DNA of 19,703 bases from CAVEFW01 sp963643505 (GTDB lineage: Bacteria > Actinomycetota > Coriobacteriia > Coriobacteriales > Eggerthellaceae), in NCBI GenBank assembly GCA_963643505.1, contig CAVIKF010000021.1, positions 1 to 19,703 on the forward strand, written 5' to 3'. Both the position numbers and the translations under genes were made by a program. Below are positions 1 through 7,227 of the stretch, one piece after another (position 1 is the stretch's first letter; each line of letters opens with the position of its first letter). The notes under the pieces are model-generated. The model searched no databases, had not been told where the DNA came from, and saw only the letters and a program-made list of their open reading frames with translations.

Positions 1-1
1 C

Positions 2-1378
2 CCCGCCGCGCCGATCGACCTGACCAAGCCTCGCTACATCGACGGCTTCTATGTCCAAGAGTATTGCTACCCCAAGGGCATCGAGGACTACGTCCTTGAG
101 AAGACCGGCCTCGACTACCTGACGGAGCCGTATTTCGTGGAGGCTAACCGTCGCGGCCGTGACCGCGAGGACTTGCCCGATTACTCCGTCAAGATCACCG
201 CGTGTTTTTGCTTCTCCCGCAAGATCCAGATGCAGGAGTATTACCACAACTCGTCGTGGCTCGAAAACGGCGGCTCCCCGGAGAAGGCGTCGCGCAGCGC
301 CCTGACCAGCGCCATCGATGGTTACCTCAAGACCCAGGGCAAATACAGCAAAAACGAGACCGCCATCAAGTGGCAAGACGTCCAAGATTGCCTTGTTCTT
401 GTGACCAACTGTTTCTCGACCCAGACCTCCTACGAAAACCAGACGAAGAAGGCCATCAACAACAAGTTCATCCAACAGGCGATGACAGCGTTTTTCAAAG
501 AGCGCATGGAGACCTACCTCATCGAGAACAAACCAGCTGCTGACAAGATTGCCGAGCAGGTCCTCATCAACAAGCGCTCCCGCGAGAATGCCGAGCGCAC
601 GCGCCAATCCATCAAGACGAACCTGCAGCAAAAGACCGACATGGCCAACCGCGTCGCCAAGTTCATCGATTGCCGCTCCAAGGATCGCGACCGCCGCGAG
701 ATCTACATCGTAGAGGGCGACTCTGCAGCGGGCGCCTGCCGCCAGTCGCGCGACGCCGAGTTCCAAGGCGTCATGCCGGTTCGCGGCAAGATCCTCAACT
801 GCCTCAAGGAGGACTATCCTCGCATCTTCAAGTCCGAGATCATCATGGACTTGTTGCGCGTCCTGGGATGCGGTGTGGAGGTCAAGGACAAGCGTCTCAA
901 GGACATCGGTACCTTTGACCTCGATAAGCTCAATTGGAACAAGGTAGTCATCTGCACCGACGCCGACGTCGACGGCTACCATATCCGTACGCTCATCCTC
1001 ACCATGCTCTATCGCTTGGTCCCGACGCTTATCAACGAGGGATATGTGTTCATCGCGGAGTCGCCGCTTTACGAGATCAATTGCAAAGACAAAACCTACT
1101 TTGCCTATACCGAGGCGGAAAAAAACAAGTTCCTAGACGAGATCTGCGACCAGAAATGCCAGATCAACCGCTCGAAAGGTCTTGGCGAGAACGATCCGGA
1201 CATGATGTGGATGACCACCATGAACCCGGAGACGCGCCGCCTCATCAAGGTGGTGCCGGAGGACATCGAGCAGATGGAGACCATGTTCAACCTGCTCTTG
1301 GGCACCGACGACGCCGGCCGCAAACGCTACATTGCCGAGCATGGCAAAGAGTACCTCGACGACCTCGATCTGAGCTAA
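2..1378 (+). CDS. DNA gyrase/topoisomerase IV subunit B-like, 5'-truncated by window edge
   Basis: This is the C-terminal part of the ATPase subunit of a type IIA topoisomerase. The reading frame is open from base 2, so the true start lies left of the window. The TOPRIM domain is clear: EGDSAAGA near bases 713-736 carries the metal-binding glutamate, followed by PVRGKILN. DADVDGYHIRTL near 958-993 carries the DxD acidic pair. The C-terminal signature RSKGLGE near 1172-1192, with TTMNPETRRL after it, matches the GyrB/ParE tail. The sequence is divergent: canonical enzymes have EGDSAGGSA and R-Y/F-KGLGE, so this is probably a second topoisomerase set rather than the main gyrase. It ends 9 bases before the subunit A gene and is surely co-transcribed with it. 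ParE or GyrB cannot be decided without the ATPase domain and a tree. Confidence 0.93.
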   Translation, partial: PAAPIDLTKPRYIDGFYVQEYCYPKGIEDYVLEKTGLDYLTEPYFVEANRRGRDREDLPDYSVKITACFCFSRKIQMQEYYHNSSWLENGGSPEKASRSALTSAIDGYLKTQGKYSKNETAIKWQDVQDCLVLVTNCFSTQTSYENQTKKAINNKFIQQAMTAFFKERMETYLIENKPAADKIAEQVLINKRSRENAERTRQSIKTNLQQKTDMANRVAKFIDCRSKDRDRREIYIVEGDSAAGACRQSRDAEFQGVMPVRGKILNCLKEDYPRIFKSEIIMDLLRVLGCGVEVKDKRLKDIGTFDLDKLNWNKVVICTDADVDGYHIRTLILTMLYRLVPTLINEGYVFIAESPLYEINCKDKTYFAYTEAEKNKFLDEICDQKCQINRSKGLGENDPDMMWMTTMNPETRRLIKVVPEDIEQMETMFNLLLGTDDAGRKRYIAEHGKEYLDDLDLS

Positions 1379-1381
1379 GAG

Positions 1382-1411
1382 AAAGAGATGGCACGTAAAG
1401 AGATGGCTCGT
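1382..1411 (+). repeat. Tandem 15-bp repeat duplicating a start codon and its leader
   Basis: The unit AAAGAGATGGCACGT (1382-1396) is followed directly by AAAGAGATGGCTCGT (1397-1411), 14 of 15 bases identical, then a partial AAGAG. Each unit contains a purine-rich ribosome-binding stretch, an ATG and the next codons. The repeat is in frame and yields the MARKEMARKRK beginning. Confidence 0.85.
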
Positions 1412-3670
1412 AAGAGAAAATCCGAAACCGCGAAAAACCGCACCGCGAAAAAACACATGGACAACCCCAACGTCATCGGCCTGCAATCCGCTGTGGTGGA
1501 GCAACCCATCACCGAGACGTTGGAAGTCAACTACATGCCCTATGCCATGTCGACCAACGTTTCCCGTGCATTTCCCGAAATCGACGGGTTCAAGCCCTCC
1601 CACCGCAAGCTTTTGTACACGATGTACAAGATGGGCCTGCTCAACGGCGCACGCCAAAAGAGCGCGAACATCGTCGGCCAGACCATGAAGCTCAACCCCC
1701 ACGGTGACGCGGCGATCTATGAGACGATGGTGCGCCTTGCCACGGGCAACGAGGCGCTGCTCACGCCGTTTGTTGACTCCAAGGGCAACTTTGGCAAGTA
1801 CTATTCTGGCGATCTGAGCTATGCTGCCAGCCGTTATACCGAGGCGAAGTTGTCGCCGATTTGCGCCGAGATCTTCAAGGATATCGACAAGGATCCCGTT
1901 GATTTTATCGATAGCTATGACGGCGCCATGCAAGAGCCGCGCCTTTTGCCCACGACGTTTCCCAATGTGCTCGTTTCTGCCAACAAGGGCATCGGTGTTG
2001 CGATGGCGTCCGATATCTGCGGTTTCAACCTCAACGAGGTGTGCGACGCCACCATGCATTTCCTCAAGGACCCCGACTATGACCTGCTTGAGAGCATGCC
2101 TGCACCCGATTTCTCCACGGGCGGCGAGATCATTTACCGTCGCGAGGAGATGGAGCGCGTCTTCAATACCGGCACCGGTGGGTTCCAAATCCGTTCCCGC
2201 TGGCGCTATTTGCCCGATGAGCGCATCATCGAGATCTACGAGATTCCCTACACCACCAAGACCGACGTCATCATCGAGCGCATTGTGAAGTTGTCCAAGG
2301 AGGGCAAAATTCGCGAGGTGGCCGATATCCGCGACGAGACGGACCTGCAGGGCCTGCGCATCGCCATCGACCTGAAGCGCGGCGTCGACCCCGAGGTTCT
2401 CATGGCGAAGTTGTTCCAGATGACGACCTTGCAAGACACGTTCTCATGTAACTTCAACGTGCTTGTCGACGGTTATCCGCGCGTCATGGGCGTGCGCCAG
2501 ATCTTGAGCGAGTGGGTCTCATGGCGCATTGAGTCCACCCGTCGCCGTGTGTCGTTTGACCTGGGGAAAAAGTCCGAGCGCCTCCATCTGCTCCACGGTC
2601 TCGAGGCGATTTTGCTCGATATCGACAAGGCTGTCGCGATCATTCGAGGCACAAAGCTTGAGGTGGACGTTGTGCCCAACCTGATGGAGGGGTTTGGCAT
2701 CGACCGCGTCCAGGCCGAGTTTGTCGCCGACATCCGCTTGCGCAACATCAACGAGGAATACATCCTCAACCGCACGAAGGACATCGCGAAGCTCGAGGAG
2801 GAGATTGCCGCCCTCGAGAAGACCTTGAGCAGCGAAAAGAACATCAAGAAGGTCATCTACAACGAGCTTGCCGCCGTGAACAAGAAGTACGTCACGCCTC
2901 GCAAAACCGGCATCGTTGCCGCAGAGGAGATCGTCGAGGTTTCCACGGAACCCGAGATCGAGGACTACCCGGTCACCATCAAGGTGTCGCGCGAGGGTTA
3001 CCTCAAGAAGCTCACAGACCGCGTTTTGCGCCAGGCGACCACGCTGAAGTACAAGGACGGCGACGCGCCTTGGATCGAGTTCCCGTCAGCCAACAGCCAC
3101 GAGCTTTTGGTGTTTACCGACAAGCAGCAGGTTTACAAAGCCAAGGTCAGCGCCTTCGAGGATACGAAGTCTGCCCAGTTGGGGGCGTTTTTGGCCACAG
3201 ATCTCGAGCTTGAGGCAGACGAGAACGTGATTTGGGTCTTGGACCCGGGCGATTACAAAGCTGACGTGCTGTTCTTCTTCGAGAATGGCCGCGTTGCGCG
3301 CGTTGCCTTGGCCGGGTATGTCACGAAGCAAAATCGCAAGCGCCTCAAGAACGCGATCTACGGCGGCAGCTCCTTGTTACGAGCCGAGATTCTCACGGAA
3401 GATATGGACTTCACCTTGGCTTCTAGTGACAATCGCCTCATGATCTTCAACACATCCATGTTGCGTCAGAAGACCACCAACAACACTCAGGGCGTCCAGG
3501 TTTTTGCCGCCAAGGGTTCGCGCCATGTGGTCGCTATCGGCGATATCGACGAGTTCCTGGGCGAGACCGCCGATCCTGAGCGCTACCGTGCGGCTTATCT
3601 GCCTGCGCCAGGTGCCCCGTTGCTCCAAGGTGACCAGGTCAGCCTGTTCGACGGTTTGTTTGATGAATAG
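1388..3670 (+). CDS. DNA gyrase/topoisomerase IV subunit A-like protein
   Basis: This is the DNA breakage-reunion subunit partnering the preceding gene. Counting from the ATG at 1388, SRAFPEIDGFKPSHRKLLY (59-77) is the winged-helix entry motif, and RYTE places the catalytic tyrosine at residue 150 with its arginine at 149. A coiled-coil stretch (NRTKDIAKLEEEIAALEK) follows, then a C-terminal beta-pinwheel-like region. No canonical GyrA box (QRRGGKG) is visible, which favours a relaxing/decatenating, topoisomerase IV-like role over a gyrase; this is inference. The quinolone-pocket serine is alanine (NPHGDAAIYE, A108), with glutamate at the usual aspartate position. The N-terminus is a basic, repetitive extension of about 25 residues. 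Two in-frame ATGs (1388, 1403) carry the same AAAGAG leader, so the exact start is open. Confidence 0.93.
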   Translation: MARKEMARKRKSETAKNRTAKKHMDNPNVIGLQSAVVEQPITETLEVNYMPYAMSTNVSRAFPEIDGFKPSHRKLLYTMYKMGLLNGARQKSANIVGQTMKLNPHGDAAIYETMVRLATGNEALLTPFVDSKGNFGKYYSGDLSYAASRYTEAKLSPICAEIFKDIDKDPVDFIDSYDGAMQEPRLLPTTFPNVLVSANKGIGVAMASDICGFNLNEVCDATMHFLKDPDYDLLESMPAPDFSTGGEIIYRREEMERVFNTGTGGFQIRSRWRYLPDERIIEIYEIPYTTKTDVIIERIVKLSKEGKIREVADIRDETDLQGLRIAIDLKRGVDPEVLMAKLFQMTTLQDTFSCNFNVLVDGYPRVMGVRQILSEWVSWRIESTRRRVSFDLGKKSERLHLLHGLEAILLDIDKAVAIIRGTKLEVDVVPNLMEGFGIDRVQAEFVADIRLRNINEEYILNRTKDIAKLEEEIAALEKTLSSEKNIKKVIYNELAAVNKKYVTPRKTGIVAAEEIVEVSTEPEIEDYPVTIKVSREGYLKKLTDRVLRQATTLKYKDGDAPWIEFPSANSHELLVFTDKQQVYKAKVSAFEDTKSAQLGAFLATDLELEADENVIWVLDPGDYKADVLFFFENGRVARVALAGYVTKQNRKRLKNAIYGGSSLLRAEILTEDMDFTLASSDNRLMIFNTSMLRQKTTNNTQGVQVFAAKGSRHVVAIGDIDEFLGETADPERYRAAYLPAPGAPLLQGDQVSLFDGLFDE

Positions 3671-3729
3671 GTTGCAATAGCTCGCGTTTGGTGTGGGCTT
3701 GTGCGCGTTGCCTCCTTGCGCCTTGTCCC

Positions 3730-4014
3730 TTACGCTTTGCGACCGTGCACATAATAGTAGAGGACAAGCGCGGCGAGGGCCCACACGGCGAGCAGATAGT
3801 AGATTGCGGCATATCCGACGACAGGGACAAGGAAACCCAAGATGACAGGGCCGATTCCAGAGCCCAAATCAAGCATCATGAGATAGGTGGAGTTTCCGCG
3901 ACCAAGCTCGCTAGCTGGGACGACTTTCGGGTCGGCCGCCTGAAAAACTGAGTGGGTGGAACCGAGGCCAAAACCGGTGAGCACGGCGGACAGGCTAAAT
4001 CGCTTAATACGCCA
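3730..4014 (-). pseudogene. 3' remnant of an MFS transporter gene
   Basis: The minus frame encodes about 95 residues that read like the last two to three transmembrane helices of a major facilitator protein. GFGLGSTHSVFQA is followed by a loop (ASELGRGNSTYLMMLD), then the hydrophobic runs LGSGIGPVILGFLVPVVGY and AIYYLLAVWALAALVLYYYV, and a short basic tail. The loop-helix pattern with GRGNSTY and LDLGSGIGP is typical of the C-terminal half of drug/multidrug-type MFS proteins. The frame is closed by a TGA at 4015-4017, and no upstream MFS sequence exists because the modA-like promoter region begins there. The fragment has no plausible start (only a GTG at 3984 without an SD). It is most likely a gene stump left by a deletion or rearrangement, and it points toward the topoisomerase genes. 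Confidence 0.7.
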
Positions 4015-4029
4015 TCACGCGAAACTCTA

Positions 4030-4118
4030 GTAAAAGACTATTTTTACAACGGTATACTTCTATGATACAAATCATCCTAAGGCAAAAATATTGCCTAAAG
4101 GGAACAAGAAATAGGGGG
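4030..4118 (+). promoter_or_regulatory. Promoter region of the oxyanion importer with three inverted repeats
   Basis: This AT-rich block interrupts GC-rich surroundings. Three dyads lie in series: GTAAAA/TTTTAC (4030-4047, loop 6), ATGAT/ATCAT (4062-4075, loop 4) and AGGCAA/TTGCCT (4080-4096, loop 5). TATGAT at 4061-4066 is a fair -10 box and overlaps the second dyad; no good -35 was found. AGGGGG at 4113-4118 is the ribosome binding site, 5 bases before the ATG. One or more dyads may be an operator for an oxyanion-sensing repressor. It does not match the ModE half-sites I know. Confidence 0.5.
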
Positions 4119-4123
4119 TATAT

Positions 4124-4933
4124 ATGACCACAAGAAAATTTACAAAGCTTGCACTTGCAACGATGCTTGTTGCGTGTCTCGCAATTGCCGGCGCGCTTGT
4201 TGGATGCTCTTCTTCGAGTAACACGAACGCTAATAGCAATGCCAACACCACGACCGCGTCTCTTCAGGGCAAGACGCTCAACATCTATTGCGGCGCGGGC
4301 ATGACCGATCCTTTCACCAAGATTGCTGACGAGTTCAAGGCCCAGACCGGTTGTGAGGTTGCCGTCACCTATGCGAACGCTGCTCAAATCCAAACCCAGA
4401 TCAAGACCACTGAGTCCGGTGACTTCTTCATCGCGGGTTCTGCTGATGAGCTGAAGCCTGTGGAATCCTACGTCGCATCTAAGACCGACCTCGTGAAGCA
4501 CATCCCCGTTCTCGCCGTCCCCAGCGACAGCGCCATCACTTCCTTTGCTGACCTGGCAAATTGCAAGACGCTGCTCATCGGCGATCCCGAGTCTACGCCT
4601 ATTGGCAAGATCGCCAAGAAGGCTTTGACAACCGCCGGCATCTGGGACGGACTGAGCGAATCCGGCGCTATCACCACGACAACTACGGCTCCCCAAATCT
4701 CTGCCGCGCTTGCTCGTGGTGAGGGCGATGCCGGCATCGTCTGGAAAGAGAACGTCAAGGCCGACGGCGTGAAGATTCTCGACTGCTCTGAGATGTCCGC
4801 TATGGTCAAGACCATCCCGGCAGCCCAGCTGACCTGCTGTGCCGACCAAGACGCCGCTGCTGAGTTCGTCAAGTTCCTCGGCACCGATACCGCCAAGAAC
4901 ATCTGGACGTCTTTCGGCTACGAGCTCGTTTAA
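4124..4933 (+). CDS. modA: Molybdate/tungstate-type ABC transporter substrate-binding lipoprotein
   Basis: This is a periplasmic-binding-type lipoprotein that would capture an oxyanion outside the membrane and pass it to the permease encoded next. It has a basic start (MTTRKFTK), a hydrophobic signal core and a lipobox LVGC with the lipidated cysteine at residue 28, then a Ser/Asn/Thr-rich spacer (30-47). The mature part opens with LNIYCGAGMTDPFTKIADEF, the ModA-like arrangement, and later has GDPESTPIGKIAKKAL and a hinge-type GDAGIVWKENV. Length (269 residues) fits the family. The permease and ATPase follow on the same strand after a 119-base gap containing a hairpin, so this gene may be transcribed more than the other two. 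Substrate is assigned by family resemblance. Molybdate versus tungstate cannot be told, and no cofactor synthesis operon adjoins. Confidence 0.82.
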   Translation: MTTRKFTKLALATMLVACLAIAGALVGCSSSSNTNANSNANTTTASLQGKTLNIYCGAGMTDPFTKIADEFKAQTGCEVAVTYANAAQIQTQIKTTESGDFFIAGSADELKPVESYVASKTDLVKHIPVLAVPSDSAITSFADLANCKTLLIGDPESTPIGKIAKKALTTAGIWDGLSESGAITTTTTAPQISAALARGEGDAGIVWKENVKADGVKILDCSEMSAMVKTIPAAQLTCCADQDAAAEFVKFLGTDTAKNIWTSFGYELV

Positions 4934-4993
4934 GCTCGCAAGATAGGAGGGGGAGCAGCGAATCTTCGCTCCTTCCTCGCTTTTGGCAAAGGA

Positions 4994-5044
4994 CCTGCCC
5001 TTCGTTGGCAACACCACGTGGGGCAGGCCGTTTGTTGTTGTTTT
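4994..5044 (+). terminator. Intra-operon hairpin, possible partial terminator after modA
   Basis: CCTGCCC (4994-5000) pairs with GGGCAGG (5021-5027) over a 20-base loop, and a T-rich tract (5031-5044) follows. It sits between the binding-protein gene and the permease gene, where partial termination would leave the binding protein in excess. The long loop and the interrupted T tract lower certainty. A smaller hairpin (AGCGA/TCGCT) lies just upstream, around 4958-4971. Confidence 0.5.
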
Positions 5045-5052
5045 GAGGTTAT

Positions 5053-5949
5053 ATGGAAGTGATTTCTGAAACAAAAGGGCAAACGCGGAAACGGCACGGT
5101 GAGGTCGACGCCTTCTCTGTGGTCGCAACCTTAGCAGCATGCGTTGCCATTGTTTTCATCGGCAGTGCGGTGCTTGCGATTTTGCTCGGTGGCATCGTTC
5201 ATCTGGGGGAAGCAGTGACTTCGGAGGAGGTCCTGTTCTCTTTGCGGCTGAGTTTCGTCACCTCGACGATATCCACAATCATCTGCCTCGTCATAGCCCT
5301 GCCGGCGTCCTACGCGTTTACCCACTTCAAGCTTCCCGGAAAGCGCGTCATCGAGGTCTTGCTGGAGCTCACGTTGTCCTTGCCCTATATCCTGTTGGGC
5401 TTCGCGCTACTGATTATTTTCTCCTCGCCTTTTGGCAAGGAACTCAAAGAACTTGGTTTCGCGGTGGTTTTTCAGCCAACCGGTATCGTGTTTGCGCAGC
5501 TCATCGTGAACCTCCCCTTTTCTTTGCGCATGGTGCGCACTGCGCTCATGCAGGTCAACCCTCGAGTCGAATTCGTTGCGAAAACCCTTGGCGCGACGCG
5601 TTGGGAAGTCTTCCGCACCGTTATTTTGCCGCTTTGTCGGAATTCAATTATCAGCACGTTTGTTTTAACTTGGGCGCGCGGCATGGGCGAGTTCGGTGCC
5701 ACGTTGATGCTGGTAGGCGTTACGCGCATGAAGACTGAGACGCTTCCCGGAAGCATCTATCTTTCGATCTCCTCAGGTAACACCGATACCGCGATGGCAA
5801 CCGCAATCATCATGCTTATGGTTTCTGCTCTGACCTTGGCCGTCTCGAACCTGCTTAACAAGTCTGTCGGCTCGACGCGCGTTGAGAGCGGTCGGCGTGC
5901 GGGCAGTATGCGCAGCCGCAAAGAGGTGTCCGTGGAAAGGGGATTCTAG
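5053..5949 (+). CDS. modB: Molybdate/tungstate-type ABC transporter permease
   Basis: This is the integral membrane channel subunit. An N-terminal hydrophobic segment (about residues 22-50) is followed by VLFSLRLSFVTSTISTIICL and further helices, about six in all. The cytoplasmic coupling loop that docks on the ATPase is present: EFVAKTLGATRWEVFRTVILP, with the EAA-type glycine-alanine-threonine core. GEFGATLMLVGVT after it is typical of ModB/WtpB-like permeases. The start has GAGG 4 bases upstream. The last 28 residues form a charged Arg/Ser-rich tail unusual for the family, and the gene's TAG stop lies in the first copy of a repeat that continues into the ATPase gene. It probably functions with the preceding binding lipoprotein and the following ATPase. 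Confidence 0.85.
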   Translation: MEVISETKGQTRKRHGEVDAFSVVATLAACVAIVFIGSAVLAILLGGIVHLGEAVTSEEVLFSLRLSFVTSTISTIICLVIALPASYAFTHFKLPGKRVIEVLLELTLSLPYILLGFALLIIFSSPFGKELKELGFAVVFQPTGIVFAQLIVNLPFSLRMVRTALMQVNPRVEFVAKTLGATRWEVFRTVILPLCRNSIISTFVLTWARGMGEFGATLMLVGVTRMKTETLPGSIYLSISSGNTDTAMATAIIMLMVSALTLAVSNLLNKSVGSTRVESGRRAGSMRSRKEVSVERGF

Positions 5950-6043
5950 CATGGCGTCTGCGAAGAGATGTATGCAGGAGGAGGCTTCTAGCGTGGCGTC
6001 CGCGCTCGGGGCGCCTGTGCCCGGGGGTTCTAGCATGGCGTCT
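5944..6043 (+). repeat. 42-bp periodic repeat: start codon and leader in three copies
   Basis: TTCTAGC followed by a start codon and GGCGTC occurs three times, with starts at 5951 (ATG), 5993 (GTG) and 6035 (ATG), exactly 42 bases apart. Each has a G-rich SD at similar distance: GGGG at 5939-5942, AGGAGGAGG at 5976-5984 and GGGGG at 6023-6027. The period is a multiple of three, so all starts share one frame. The middles of the units are diverged while the edges are conserved. The TAG within the first copy is the permease stop. Confidence 0.85.
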
Positions 6044-6751
6044 TCTATCGAGGTCCGAAACCTTTCCGTAACGCGTGGAACCTTCACGCTCCACGTTGAA
6101 TCTCTCGACATCGCCGCCGGGTCAATCTTTGCGATTCTGGGTTCAACGGGATCGGGCAAGACGGTCCTGCTCGAATCGATTGCGGGCGCGTTCCCGGTTG
6201 ACGACGGGTGGATTCTCATCGACGGCGAGTACGTGGACGAAATCCCTGTTCGCGAGCGCCATCTGGGCATCCTTTACCAAGACCATGCGCTGTTCGAGCA
6301 CATGACCGTCCATGACAACATCGCCTATGGCTTGAAGATGCGCAAGATTCCTAAAGAGGAGCGGGAGCGGCGTGTGGGGGAAATGATGGAGCTGCTGTCC
6401 ATTGGGCACCTGCGAGACAGCTACCCCGGTGTCATCTCCGGTGGCGAATCGCAGCGGACCGCCTTGGCCCGCGCGCTTGTGCTTGAACCTAGGTTGCTCT
6501 TGCTTGACGAGCCGTTTTCGGCGCTTGACCCAGCGACCAAGGCACGCATGTACGAGACGCTCGAGGACATCCATCGCCGCTTTGACTGCACGATTGTCTT
6601 CGTGACTCACGACTTCAACGAGGCAATCCGCCTCGCCGACGACGTCGGTGTCGTGCTCGCAGGTTCCCTGTTGCGGGTCTGCTCATCGCGCGAGCTCTTC
6701 GATCCGAGCGGCAATCCCGAAATCGACCGTTTTCTCGGCATCGGGAAGTAG
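5951..6751 (+). CDS. modC: Molybdate/tungstate-type ABC transporter ATP-binding protein
   Basis: This is the cytoplasmic ATPase that powers the importer. Counting from 5951: Walker A GSTGSGKT (about 63-70), Q-loop YQDHALFEHMTV, signature SGGESQRTALARAL (about 162-175), Walker B RLLLLDEPFSALD and switch histidine in VTHDF (about 218). The family core begins at IEVRNLSV, so the ATG at 6035 would give the usual N-terminus. The ATG at 5951 is one base after the permease stop and suits translational coupling, and the GTG at 5993 has the best SD (AGGAGGAGG). I list the outermost start; the first 28 residues are repeat-derived and may not be translated. There is no room for a C-terminal TOBE domain, which many ModC proteins have, so substrate feedback through that domain is absent. 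Confidence 0.85.
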   Translation: MASAKRCMQEEASSVASALGAPVPGGSSMASSIEVRNLSVTRGTFTLHVESLDIAAGSIFAILGSTGSGKTVLLESIAGAFPVDDGWILIDGEYVDEIPVRERHLGILYQDHALFEHMTVHDNIAYGLKMRKIPKEERERRVGEMMELLSIGHLRDSYPGVISGGESQRTALARALVLEPRLLLLDEPFSALDPATKARMYETLEDIHRRFDCTIVFVTHDFNEAIRLADDVGVVLAGSLLRVCSSRELFDPSGNPEIDRFLGIGK

Positions 6752-6762
6752 CCTTAGTTACG

Positions 6763-6782
6763 GTACATTGTGCACATAGTAC
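6763..6782. other. Near-perfect 20-bp dyad just after modC
   Basis: GTACATTGTGCACATAGTAC has GTAC at both ends and GTGCAC in the centre; 16 of 20 positions obey two-fold symmetry. It begins 11 bases after the ATPase stop. It has no T tract, so it resembles a protein-binding site more than a terminator. Its role is unknown. Confidence 0.45.
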
Positions 6783-7227
6783 TGGAGCAAGCCAAGAAGA
6801 TGTGATGGAGAAGACGGCGTAAAATTGTTTGGTGTGCACCCTTATCCTGCGTTTAAGGCCATGCCATCATCAGCGTTTGCTCTATAGCGCACTTCTTGGC
6901 TAAGCTGCATAACACTTGCCTGATGTGGATAAGCGCAGTTTGGAATAGGTTCCGACTTGCAGTACCAAGATACCGTGGAAGGCTCGCTGTTTCGTAAGGC
7001 GGATCGAGTTATCGACCTGATTTATGGATATTCGCATGGCAATCACCTTTGAGGGCGACAAGCTGGTGTGATAGCCTTAGTCGAACAATAACCCACGATG
7101 AGACGCGTTTTGGGCGTTTGGTGTCTCAAAACACCCAGTCGTCATACAACCGACAGGTGAGGGGACGGCGGCTGTTGCTTTGGCTACAAAAGACCCTCAC
7201 GACAGGGGTGATCTTACCTCGGGGAAC
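6783..7227. other. Gene-poor stretch with a possible coding relic
   Basis: No convincing gene is seen. A plus frame at 6933-7052 reads like protein (GSDLQYQDTVEGSLFRKAD, then RVIDLIYGYSHG) but has no start and stops at TGA 7050. A neighbouring frame continues with MAITFEGDKLV to a stop at 7070, as if one gene had been frameshifted and eroded. I do not recognise the family. Two inverted repeats lie near the right end: GGTGT/ACACC near 7119-7135, and GTGAGGG (7157-7163) with CCCTCAC (7194-7200). They could form a structured 3' end for the minus-strand gene that stops at 7228, but no U tract follows. Confidence 0.35.

Noticed and set aside
1133..2434. Long minus-strand open frame opposite the topoisomerase genes
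   Set aside because: It lies entirely over two clear coding genes and its product lacks any recognisable domain; it is a codon-bias shadow.
3671..3729. Rho-independent terminator after the topoisomerase pair
   Set aside because: Some GC self-complementarity exists but no stable stem with a T tract was found.
4018..4123. Molybdenum-cofactor riboswitch upstream of the importer
   Set aside because: The region is short and AT-rich, and none of the conserved Moco RNA elements I know could be matched.
4994..5044. Operon end after modA
   Set aside because: The hairpin tail is weak and the permease and ATPase that complete the importer follow directly, so partial termination is more likely.
4004..5140. 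Minus-strand open frame of 378 codons over the modA-like gene
   Set aside because: It overlaps a lipoprotein gene with lipobox and SD; its composition shows no domain.
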